From Cesiribacter sp964504565 (GTDB taxonomy: Bacteria > Bacteroidota > Bacteroidia > Cytophagales > Cyclobacteriaceae), in NCBI GenBank assembly GCA_964504565.1, contig CAZDEY010000006.1, positions 220,846 through 284,845 on the forward strand: a stretch of DNA of 64,000 bases. The letters are read 5' to 3'. Within the stretch, counting starts at the first letter, position 1; each line of letters begins with the position of its first letter. The notes under the pieces were generated by a model that was not told the DNA's origin, did not search any database, and saw only the letters and a program-made list of their open reading frames with translations. The translations under genes and the position numbers were made by a program. Shown here in pieces: positions 7,032-13,756 of the stretch.

Positions 7032-7819
7032 TTTTGTCCGGGATAGGCGCGTTGCAGGTACTGAAGTTCGGCCAGAATATAGCCCAAATGCTCGCTGTGG
7101 CGGCCTTCTTTGCCGCCCTGCTGCATAAAGGCATTTTGGGGTATGTCCAGCGTAGCCTCGCTCATTACTTTCTGGTGGTGGGCCTCGGCTTGCTTCTGTA
7201 CTGCCTGATACTGAGGAATAAGGCCCTGTTCCTGCAGTTTCCGCTCGGTAGCGGTTGGCTCAAATAATTCCTGGCTGTACGGCCACAGGTCTTCTACCGC
7301 CGATTCCATGCGCTGCTTGCTTTCTTCGGTGCCATCGCCCAGGCGAATCACCCACTCGCTGCTCCATTTTATATGGTAAGCCGCCTCCTTTACCGATTTT
7401 TCGGCAATGGCGGCCAATTGGGTATCGGGGCTTTTTTGCAGTTCCAGCAAGTAGAAGTAGTGAAAGCTATCGAACAGAAACTGGCGAAAGATGGTGGCGG
7501 CAAAATCGCCGTTGGGCTGCTCTACCAGCAGAGGGTTTCGGTACTCTACCGCCTGCCGTAAGTAAGCCAAGTCATCCTCATCGCGACCCTGATCTTCCAA
7601 AACGGCGGCGTACTGGTAGTAGCTACGGGCCTCGCCCAGCAAATCCAGGGCAATATTGCTCAGGGCCAGGTCTTGCTCCAGCACGGGTCCGTGCCCGCAC
7701 CACTCCGAGAGCCGGTGGGCCAAAATAAGGCTGGTGTCGGCCAGTTGGAGGGTATACTTAAAAAGTGCCTGCTGCAGCTCGGGGGCGTAGTCGGGTTTGG
7801 TAATGGCGGTTTCTTGCAT
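7025..7819 (-). CDS. paaC: PaaC, structural subunit of phenylacetyl-CoA epoxidase
   Basis: This is the 264-residue ferritin-like non-catalytic subunit that forms the core heterodimer with PaaA. Recognisable blocks are LADTSLILAHRLSEWCGHGP, DLALSNIALDLLGEARSYYQYAA and KEAAYHIKWSSEWVIRLGDGT, all well conserved in PaaC. The C-terminal GGKEGRHSEHLGYILAELQYLQRAYPG also matches. It overlaps paaD by 7 bases and touches the paaB stop codon by one base, so paaBCD is tightly coupled. It is about 15 residues longer than in E. coli, mostly at the N-terminus. Confidence 0.95.
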   Translation of the reverse strand: MQETAITKPDYAPELQQALFKYTLQLADTSLILAHRLSEWCGHGPVLEQDLALSNIALDLLGEARSYYQYAAVLEDQGRDEDDLAYLRQAVEYRNPLLVEQPNGDFAATIFRQFLFDSFHYFYLLELQKSPDTQLAAIAEKSVKEAAYHIKWSSEWVIRLGDGTEESKQRMESAVEDLWPYSQELFEPTATERKLQEQGLIPQYQAVQKQAEAHHQKVMSEATLDIPQNAFMQQGGKEGRHSEHLGYILAELQYLQRAYPGQKW

Positions 7820-8106
7820 TACATATGTTTTATTTTTTCGGGCACCTCGTAAAACGTAGGGTGCCGGTATACTTTATCGTTGGCGGGGTCGAAGAAGGCG
7901 GTGCTTTCCTCGGGGTTGCTGGCGTGAATATGACTACTTTCCACTACCCAAATGCTGACACCCTCGGTGCGGCGAGTGTATACGTCGCGGGCGTTTTGCA
8001 TAGCCATTTCGGCATCGGCGGCGTGCAGGCTGCCCACATGCTTGTGGTCCAGGCCTTGCTTGCTTCTTATAAATACCTCCCAAAGAGGCCATTCTTTTTT
8101 GTTCAT
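7819..8106 (-). CDS. paaB: PaaB, small subunit of phenylacetyl-CoA epoxidase
   Basis: This 95-residue subunit, the E. coli length, has WPLWEVFIRSKQGLDHKHVGSLHA at the start and YTRRTEGVSIWVVESSHI in the middle. PaaB joins the PaaAC core and is required for activity. I start it at 8106 (MNKKEWPLW). An upstream in-frame start at 8139 would add 11 residues encoded by the hairpin end of a repeat element, which the family lacks. It abuts paaC by one base. Confidence 0.94.
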   Translation of the reverse strand: MNKKEWPLWEVFIRSKQGLDHKHVGSLHAADAEMAMQNARDVYTRRTEGVSIWVVESSHIHASNPEESTAFFDPANDKVYRHPTFYEVPEKIKHM

Positions 8107-8121
8107 ACTGTCTTCTTTAAT

Positions 8122-8285
8122 GTACTTTTGTCTTACCACAAAAGTACCAAAAAGGCAAGGCTGTGAATTGATAGCTAAATTTTGGCTTCCTACGCTGAAA
8201 GATTTTTAACTCGCTTCGCTCAAACAGAAAAATCTTTTTAATCGCTACAGAAGCTAAAATTCTTAACGCTATCACTTCAAGGCCG
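8122..8285. repeat. palindromic element of the second family, copy 2 (between paaA and paaB)
   Basis: It opens with a perfect hairpin, GTACTTTTGT (8122-8131) and ACAAAAGTAC (8138-8147). It then continues with CCAAAAAGGCAAGGCTGTGAA and ends with CACTTCAAGGCCG. Compared with copy 1 at 5246-5423, the stem bases differ in pairs so that pairing is kept, while the loop is CTTACC instead of CTTGAC. Confidence 0.75.
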
Positions 8286-8319
8286 TACTACCAGAATTTA
8301 TACGGTAGGTACGTTTTAA

Positions 8320-8424
8320 TTACTGTATCTGTAACCACTCTCTTGTTCGTACACTCGCCTCTTCATTTGTAAAAAACTTTCCAGCCCGAATCTCTCGTTG
8401 CGCTTCTTCAATAGCTTTTCGCTT
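8320..8424 (-). pseudogene. 3' remnant of an antitoxin-like gene
   Basis: Between paaA and paaB the minus strand stays open for 34 codons to a stop at 8320-8322 and reads AIEEAQREIRAGKFFTNEEA in its core. This pattern, a helix ending in E-I-x-x-G-K-x-x-T-x-E-E, is typical of the C-termini of small chromosomal antitoxins. No start codon is in frame; a TGA precedes it at 8425-8427. In a second frame the bases just upstream read EFPPSLESE, which could be the continuation before a frameshift. No toxin gene is adjacent. Confidence 0.5.
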
Positions 8425-8444
8425 TCAAGACTAGGTGGAAATTC

Positions 8445-8472
8445 TTAATTCCTTAATTATTCATTATTAATT
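8445..8472. repeat. degenerate AT-rich 7-base repeats at the paaA 3' end
   Basis: Four heptads read TTAATTC, CTTAATT, ATTCATT and ATTAATT, 9 bases beyond the paaA stop. A similar AT-rich stretch with two TATAAAT units lies beyond paaG (5431-5458). Confidence 0.45.
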
Positions 8473-8481
8473 GCAAGTTGG

Positions 8482-9444
8482 CTAGGCCACTTGCTTCCGT
8501 TTAGCTCGTTTTTCGGCATGGGCGTTGGCGGCGTCGCGTACCCATTCGCCTTTCTCCCAAGCTTCTACGCGGGTTTGCAAACGGGTTTTATTTAGCGGGC
8601 CGTTGCCTTTTACCACGTTCCAGAATTCTTCCCAGTTTACCTCGCCAAACTCGTAGTGGCCGGTAGCTTCGTTCCACTTTAGTTTTTCATCCGGAACCTT
8701 TAGGCCTAAAAATTCGGCTTGGGGTACCATCATATCCACAAATTTTTGGCGAAGCTCGTCGTTAGTGAAGCGTTTAATACGCCACTTCATACTTTGCTCG
8801 GTATTGGGGCTGTCTTCGTCGCGCGGACCAAACATCATAAGGGTTGGCCACCACCAGCGGTTAAAGGCTTCCTGCGCCATAGCTTTTTGTTCGTCGGAGC
8901 CTTCGCACAGGGTTTGCATAATCTCGAAGCCCTGGCGTTGGTGGAAGCTCTCTTCCTTACATACCCGCACCATGGCCCGGGCGTAGGGGCCGTAGCTGGT
9001 ACGGCACAGCGGCACTTGGTTTAGTATGGCGGCCCCATCTACCAACCAACCAATAGCACCAATATCGGCCCAGCTCAGGGTAGGGTAGTTAAAAATGCTG
9101 CTATACTTAGCTTTGCCGGAGTGCAAATCGGCGTACATTTGGTCGCGGCTGGCACCCAGGGTTTCGGCGGCGCTGTAGAGGTACAGGCCGTGGCCGGCTT
9201 CATCCTGCACCTTAGCCAGTAATATGGCTTTGCGCTTCAGGCTGGGGGCGCGGGTAATCCAATTGCCTTCGGGCAGCATTCCTACAATTTCGGAGTGGGC
9301 GTGCTGCGAAATTTGGCGGATTAGGGTTTTGCGGTAGGCCTCGGGCATCCAGTCCTTCGGCTCAATTCTTATATCCTTATCTATACGCTCCTGAAATTCC
9401 CTTTCCAGTTGCTGAGTATCGGGTTGATTTTTAACTGTTTCCAT
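8482..9444 (-). CDS. paaA: PaaA, catalytic di-iron subunit of phenylacetyl-CoA epoxidase
   Basis: This 320-residue catalytic subunit of the multicomponent oxygenase epoxidises the aromatic ring of phenylacetyl-CoA. Di-iron ligands sit in the ferritin-like four-helix bundle: AKVQDEAGHGLYLYSAAETLG has the E-x-x-H type pair and RVCKEESFHQRQGFEIM the second. RWWWPTLMMFGPRDEDSPN is a characteristic PaaA block. It is followed, after 340 bases holding a repeat element and an antitoxin remnant, by paaBCD. That spacing is unusual because paaABCDE genes are normally contiguous. Confidence 0.96.
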   Translation of the reverse strand: METVKNQPDTQQLEREFQERIDKDIRIEPKDWMPEAYRKTLIRQISQHAHSEIVGMLPEGNWITRAPSLKRKAILLAKVQDEAGHGLYLYSAAETLGASRDQMYADLHSGKAKYSSIFNYPTLSWADIGAIGWLVDGAAILNQVPLCRTSYGPYARAMVRVCKEESFHQRQGFEIMQTLCEGSDEQKAMAQEAFNRWWWPTLMMFGPRDEDSPNTEQSMKWRIKRFTNDELRQKFVDMMVPQAEFLGLKVPDEKLKWNEATGHYEFGEVNWEEFWNVVKGNGPLNKTRLQTRVEAWEKGEWVRDAANAHAEKRAKRKQVA

Positions 9445-9546
9445 ATCTTTATAACCGTATCAATCGATTGCGGGTTTCTTTCTTTTATTTAATCTACAGG
9501 TTGAAACCGCGCGGCGGCCGCCTATAGCTAATTATTATCAATCTCT

Positions 9547-9572
9547 TAGCCTAGGGTTTAAACCCTAGGCTA
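9547..9572. repeat. 26-bp perfect palindrome between paaE and paaA
   Basis: A perfect 26-base palindrome has half-arm TAGCCTAGGGTTT followed directly by its complement, with no loop. The centre is TTTAAA, nested in CCCTAGGG-type arms. It lies 16 bases past the paaE stop. As a transcript it would form a cruciform-like hairpin but no T-run follows, so it is not a standard terminator. Confidence 0.8.
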
Positions 9573-9587
9573 TATCAATTTGAATTC

Positions 9588-10664
9588 TTACTGATCAAAA
9601 TCCACCACCACTTTCTCCGTTAACGGGCGGGCCTGGCAGGTTAAAACGTAACCAGCAGCCACTTCGTTTTCTTCCAGGCTGTAGTTTACGTCCATTTCTA
9701 CCTTACCTTCCATTACCCGGGCGCGACAGGTGCTGCACATACCGCCTTTGCAACTGTAGGGTAAATCGGCGCCGGCTTCCTGGGCTTCGTCCAGTATGGT
9801 ATTGCCGTAGTAGCTCATATCCAGCAGGAGCTTATTGCCGTCTAGTATTACTTCTACCCGGCTCTTCTTATCATCTTCTTCAGAAATGCCATCCGGACGC
9901 TGCTTTTTACCGGCGGTTGGGTTGGCCGTGCCGAAGAGTTCAAAGTGAATCTTTTTCTTGTCCAGCCCGGCCGCCTCCAGGGTTTGCTGCACGGATTTTA
10001 TCATAGCCTCGGGGCCACAAATAAAGCTTTCGTCAATGCCCGAGGCATCAATTACGGTGCTAAGTAGGGTGTTCATCTTCTCCTTATCAATCCGGCCGAA
10101 GAACAGTTCGGTATCGCCATGTTCGCGGCTCAGGATATGGTATACCCGAAAGCGGTTAAGGTGCTGGTTTTTCAGTCCTTCAATTTCTTCTTTAAATATA
10201 ATAGAGTTGCGCCCGCGGTTACCGTATACCAGCGTTACCCGGCTATCTGGCTCGGTGCGCAGTACGGTTTTAATTATTGAAATAACCGGCGTTATACCGC
10301 TACCGGCCGCTACCATAAGGTATTCTTTTTGGTGCTGCGGATTAAGCTCGGCAACAAATTTACCCATGGGCGGCATTACTTCCAGCTCCTCGCCTACCTT
10401 AAGGCCATCTAGGGCGTGGCTGCTGAAGCGGCCCTCGGGTACGCGCTTAATGGCTACCTTCCACTCCCCTTCCAGCGGACTGCTGCACAACGAGTACGAC
10501 CGTCGCAGTTCCTCGCCGTTAAGCTCGCGCCGAAAGGTAAGGTACTGGCCGGGCACGTAGGTAAAGGTATCGTGCAGCGCCTCGGGCACATCCAGCGTCA
10601 GCGATACACAATCAGGCGTCTCGCGGGTTATCTTCTTTATTTTTACTTTATGAAATTTAGTCAT
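9588..10664 (-). CDS. paaE: PaaE, ferredoxin/flavin reductase of phenylacetyl-CoA epoxidase
   Basis: This 358-residue electron-transfer subunit has three parts. The FAD-binding barrel (RSYSLCSSP near residue 55) is followed by an NAD(P)-binding domain (AAGSGITPVISIIKTVL near residue 120 and FICGPEAMI near 215). A C-terminal plant-type 2Fe-2S ferredoxin domain (about 265-358) has the cysteine pattern C-x4-C-x2-C in YSCKGGMCSTCRA and the last Cys in VLTCQA. It feeds electrons from NADPH to PaaA. It is the first structural gene after the TetR gene. Four GGTAGCT-type repeats lie 2 bases upstream of its ATG. Confidence 0.95.
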   Translation of the reverse strand: MTKFHKVKIKKITRETPDCVSLTLDVPEALHDTFTYVPGQYLTFRRELNGEELRRSYSLCSSPLEGEWKVAIKRVPEGRFSSHALDGLKVGEELEVMPPMGKFVAELNPQHQKEYLMVAAGSGITPVISIIKTVLRTEPDSRVTLVYGNRGRNSIIFKEEIEGLKNQHLNRFRVYHILSREHGDTELFFGRIDKEKMNTLLSTVIDASGIDESFICGPEAMIKSVQQTLEAAGLDKKKIHFELFGTANPTAGKKQRPDGISEEDDKKSRVEVILDGNKLLLDMSYYGNTILDEAQEAGADLPYSCKGGMCSTCRARVMEGKVEMDVNYSLEENEVAAGYVLTCQARPLTEKVVVDFDQ

Positions 10665-10666
10665 TT

Positions 10667-10694
10667 GGTAGCTGGTAGCTGGTAGCTGGTAGTT
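10667..10694. repeat. 7-base tandem repeat (GGTAGCT, 4 units) directly upstream of paaE
   Basis: Three exact copies of GGTAGCT at 10667, 10674 and 10681 are followed by GGTAGTT at 10688. The array ends 2 bases from the paaE ATG, so it is the immediate 5' leader of paaE. An exact short tandem like this could change copy number by slippage. Confidence 0.8.
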
Positions 10695-10723
10695 AGTACA
10701 AAGTATATAGTATATGGAGGATC

Positions 10724-11347
10724 CTATGTCTTGATTCCTGACTCTTGATTCTTGACTCTTTCTTCCCCCTCCAATCCTTTCATCAGAAAATTAATAATGT
10801 CGGCCTCCAGGGTTTGGGCGGAAAGTTGGCGGCCGGGTCGGTACCACAGTTCTACCCAGCGTACGGCAGAAAGCAACGTGAATAGGGCTACTGTAGGATT
10901 GCCGGCTTGCAGTTCACCCCGTTCCATACCTTCTTTAATAAGGTTGGCAAAGCGGCCTTCGTAGTCTTTGCGAACAGCAACAAACTCGCCACGCTGGGGT
11001 TCGGGCAGGTACTTCCAGTCGTGGTTGGCTACGCTTACCTCCGGGCCCTGCTCCAGCATTAACCGGATATGCAGGCTTAGCAGCGCCCGCACCTTGGTTA
11101 CGTAGGTGGTAGGTTGCTGCTCAATTTCGCTAAGTTGGCTTACGTAGGTATTGGCTACGCTAAAACACAATAGCTCCAGAATTTCGTGCTTAGAGCGGAT
11201 GTAGTTGTACATACTGGCCGCTTCCATACCCACCCGCTCGGCTAACTCGCGCATTGAGGTGCCGCCGTAGCCCTTCTGCTTGAAAAGCTTAGCCGCCTCC
11301 TGCAATATTAGGGCGCGCCGTTGCTGCTGGGTAGCTTCTTTAGCCAT
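10724..11347 (-). CDS. TetR-family regulator of the phenylacetate genes (PaaR-like)
   Basis: This 207-residue TetR-type repressor has an N-terminal helix-turn-helix (residues about 10-55, with GGTSMRELAERVGMEAASMYNYIRSKHEIL) and a helical ligand-binding C-terminal domain. It starts the paa gene run, so it probably responds to phenylacetyl-CoA as PaaR proteins do; this is inference. I use the ATG at 11347. A perfect 7-bp-arm inverted repeat at 11376-11393 overlaps its promoter, suggesting autoregulation. The last ten or so residues (RVKNQESGIKT) are encoded by a 7-base tandem array, so the tail is repeat-derived. Confidence 0.85.
   Translation of the reverse strand: MAKEATQQQRRALILQEAAKLFKQKGYGGTSMRELAERVGMEAASMYNYIRSKHEILELLCFSVANTYVSQLSEIEQQPTTYVTKVRALLSLHIRLMLEQGPEVSVANHDWKYLPEPQRGEFVAVRKDYEGRFANLIKEGMERGELQAGNPTVALFTLLSAVRWVELWYRPGRQLSAQTLEADIINFLMKGLEGEERVKNQESGIKT
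10729..10756. repeat. 7-base tandem array inside the TetR gene 3' end
   Basis: Four heptads read TCTTGAT, TCCTGAC, TCTTGAT and TCTTGAC. On the minus strand they encode the C-terminal tail of the TetR protein, only a few bases before its stop. Closely related units make up the array at 40558-40641. Confidence 0.75.
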
Positions 11348-11353
11348 GGTTAG

Positions 11354-11385
11354 CAAATATAATCACCACATATTAAACTAACAAA
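11354..11385 (-). promoter_or_regulatory. Bacteroidota-type promoter of the TetR gene
   Basis: On the minus strand TTTG (11382-11385), a 20-base spacer and TATATTTG (11354-11361) match the Bacteroidota -33/-7 pattern. The -7 box ends only 6 bases before the ATG, so the mRNA would be nearly leaderless. Confidence 0.65.
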
Positions 11386-11393
11386 CGTTAGTT
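11376..11393. promoter_or_regulatory. candidate TetR operator
   Basis: AACTAAC (11376-11382) and GTTAGTT (11387-11393) are perfect inverted arms around AAAC. The site overlaps the -33 element of the TetR promoter. This size and symmetry are typical of TetR-family operators. Confidence 0.7.
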
Positions 11394-11444
11394 AGAAGTA
11401 TTAGTTTAGGTTAATATTAATTCGGGGTTAAATCTTTATGTTTA

Positions 11445-11476
11445 TTTGGAATAAATCTAAACAGACTCTAGTTTTG
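11445..11476 (+). promoter_or_regulatory. promoter with Fur-box-like overlap upstream of the imelysin operon
   Basis: TTTG (11445-11448), a 20-base spacer and TAGTTTTG (11469-11476) fit the Bacteroidota promoter. The -33 lies in an imperfect palindrome TTTGGAATAAATCTAAA (11445-11461), which resembles the Fur-type site at 47791-47813 in 13 of 17 core positions. The leader to the first ATG would be about 38 bases. Confidence 0.6.
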
Positions 11477-11519
11477 CCCCGGTCAAATCAATCTAACCTA
11501 TACTAATAGATTTACTGAA

Positions 11520-12581
11520 ATGAAGTTTCGTATAACCTACGCTTTGGCAGCTGCCGCCCTGTTTTCCGCCTGCGACGATGACGTTGATCCGGTGCAGCCT
11601 CAGCCCGAAGTTCCTACTACGTATACCTTTGCCAACGTTGACTACAGCGGCCAAACCGCCCGTATTCAGCTTCTCGATAGCCTAGAGATGTACGGCAAGG
11701 CCGGCACTACTACCGATATTACCTACAGCGACCTGGAAGCTATTTACCAGAACACCAGCCAGTTATTTGGCACTACTAAGAACATCAAAGAAAAAACCGT
11801 AACCGACTTTCAGGATGAGGTAGACGCCTTGTTTGTGGAACTGGATAACCTGAGCAACGACGACGTACGCGACAGCAACAGAAAGGGAGATTACCTAGTA
11901 GCGAACGACGGCCGCGAACCCGTGCAGATCTTAATTAAAGGTTTAATGGGCGCACTGCTATACAACCAAGCCACCGCTGTGTACTTAGGCGAAGACAAAA
12001 TGGACGTGGATAATACCACTGTGGTAGAAGGCAAAGGCACCGCAATGCAGCATCACTGGGACGAGGCCTTTGGTTACTTTGGCGCTCCGGCCAATTTTCC
12101 GGCTAACGAGGGGGCCGGCGGTATGTACTGGGCCAGCTACGCGCAAAAACGCGCTTCGGTATTTGATGTGCGCCAGGAAATAATGAACGCCTTTATTGCC
12201 GGTCGCCACGCAATTAACCAAAACGATATGGCCGCCCGCGATGAGGCCATTGCCACTATCCGGACCAACTGGGAGAAATTGGTAGCCGCCAACGTAGTGC
12301 ACTACATTAACGGAGTAATAGCTGAGTTACCAGCCGAGGCCGAAACTATTGATATGGCGCAGAGTGCCAAGCTGTACCACGCCTGGTCCGAAGCTAAAGG
12401 TTTTGCCTACGGCCTAAAGTATAGCCCGGAAAACAGCACAATTTCTGACGCTCAGGTTACCGAACTGATGAACAACCTGGGTGCCAGCCCAACTACTACC
12501 ACCCGTGCCAAGTTGCAGGATGCCAACGCCCTACTTCAGCAGGTATATGGTTTTACTGCTCAGCAAATGAGCCAACTGTAA
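11520..12581 (+). CDS. DUF4856 family lipoprotein (imelysin-associated)
   Basis: This 353-residue exported lipoprotein has a signal peptide ending in a lipobox (LFSAC) at about residue 18. It is followed by DDDVDPVQPQP, a linker without charged bulk, and an all-helical body. The family (DUF4856) is repeatedly found beside imelysin-like proteins in Bacteroidota and is presumed to take part in metal acquisition at the outer membrane. The motif KGLMGALLYNQATAVYLG and a helix bundle rich in Tyr and His are visible; no enzyme motif is. It is the first gene of a four-gene run with tight spacing, ending 7 bases before the imelysin gene. Confidence 0.8.
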   Translation: MKFRITYALAAAALFSACDDDVDPVQPQPEVPTTYTFANVDYSGQTARIQLLDSLEMYGKAGTTTDITYSDLEAIYQNTSQLFGTTKNIKEKTVTDFQDEVDALFVELDNLSNDDVRDSNRKGDYLVANDGREPVQILIKGLMGALLYNQATAVYLGEDKMDVDNTTVVEGKGTAMQHHWDEAFGYFGAPANFPANEGAGGMYWASYAQKRASVFDVRQEIMNAFIAGRHAINQNDMAARDEAIATIRTNWEKLVAANVVHYINGVIAELPAEAETIDMAQSAKLYHAWSEAKGFAYGLKYSPENSTISDAQVTELMNNLGASPTTTTRAKLQDANALLQQVYGFTAQQMSQL

Positions 12582-12588
12582 TTACGGT

Positions 12589-13756
12589 ATGCTAAAGCGT
12601 TATTTTGTGCCCTTAGTTCTGGGCCTCAGCATTACAGCCTGTACCGAAGATAGCGATACCGGCACTCGGGTTAATTTTGCAATTAAATTGGTGCCAGGAA
12701 AAAACCGCCGCTATGCAAGCGAATTACAGTACTAACCTGATTGTGCCCAGCTACCAACAACTGGCTAGCGAAAGCGCTACCCTGGAACAGGCCGTAAATA
12801 CCTTTTCCCAGAGCCCTACCGAAGCCAGCCTGCAAGCGGCCCAAGCGGCTACCCTTAGCGCCTGGTCGGCTTTTCAGCGTACGATTGCCTACAATGCTAT
12901 GGGCCCGGCCTTCGATGTTAACCTTACTACGCAACTGGGCTATTTTCCTACCCGAAGCTCGGCTATTGAAGCCCGTATAGCCGAGGGTAGCTGGGATTTC
13001 AGCAGACTATACGCCGAGGAATACAAAGGTTTTGCAGCGCTGGATTACCTGCTATTCGGCTACGATGCGGACGGCAACGGCAACAGCGAAAGCAACCAAG
13101 CGGCCCGCCCCGGCACCGCGGCCGAGGTGTTAACTTGGTATACTACGCACAGCCAGGCGGCTACCCGTAAGCAGTACGTGCAGCAAGTAGCGGCCGATAT
13201 AGCCGACCTTAGCCAGGAGGTGTATAATGAGTGGCAGGCCGAAGACGGTAATTTTGCCGCAACCTTTGCCGAAAATACCAGCACCGGGGCCGGTTCGTCG
13301 GTTAGCCTGTTGGTGAACAGCTACATTGTTGGCTACGAGTGGGTAAAGCGGCATAAGCTGTTTTTTCCCTTAGGCGGAAGGTCCGGTCAGGTAGCACCCG
13401 GTTCGGTAGAAGCTTTGTACAGCCGGCAATCGCTTACTTTATTGGAAGAAGTTACCGACCATCTAGAGGAAGCCTTTACCGGGGCCGACGGCCTGGGCCT
13501 AGATGATTACCTGAAAGCCCACTTTGATGCCGGCAATACCCAGGTTAATTACGCCCAGGAAATGAACACGGTATTTGATACCAACCAGGCGGAAGTAGCC
13601 AAAATTTCCGTACCGCTGCAGGAAGCCCTAGAAACAAATAAAGCTGCCGTACAGTCGGCTTACGACCAGTACCAGTCGGCGGTGGCTACCCTAAAAGTAG
13701 ATATTACCAGTGTGTTGGGCGTAGGCCTGACCTTTACCGATAATGACGGCGATTAA
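12589..13756 (+). CDS. imelysin-family (peptidase M75-like) lipoprotein, apparent frameshift
   Basis: The ATG at 12589 opens a lipoprotein signal peptide (VLGLSITAC) with an acidic linker, but that frame stops after 48 codons. The imelysin body (AMQANYSTNLIVPSYQQL through GVGLTFTDNDGD) continues in the next frame from about 12677 to 13756. Skipping one base in the run TTTTG near 12675-12679 joins signal and body without loss. So this is either a one-base insertion or a sequencing error. Imelysin proteins bind iron or haem at the cell surface and are linked to uptake. The stop lies 14 bases inside the next gene. Without correction the protein would lack an export signal. Confidence 0.75.

Noticed and set aside
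8107..8139. N-terminal extension of PaaB
   Set aside because: It is encoded by a repeat hairpin; the shorter protein has the family length.
9958..10560. 200-codon plus-strand ORF opposite paaE
   Set aside because: It is Ser/Arg-rich shadow sequence of the PaaE frame.
12671..12680. programmed frameshift in the imelysin gene
   Set aside because: No typical slippery heptamer with a stem-loop is visible; an indel or sequence error is simpler.
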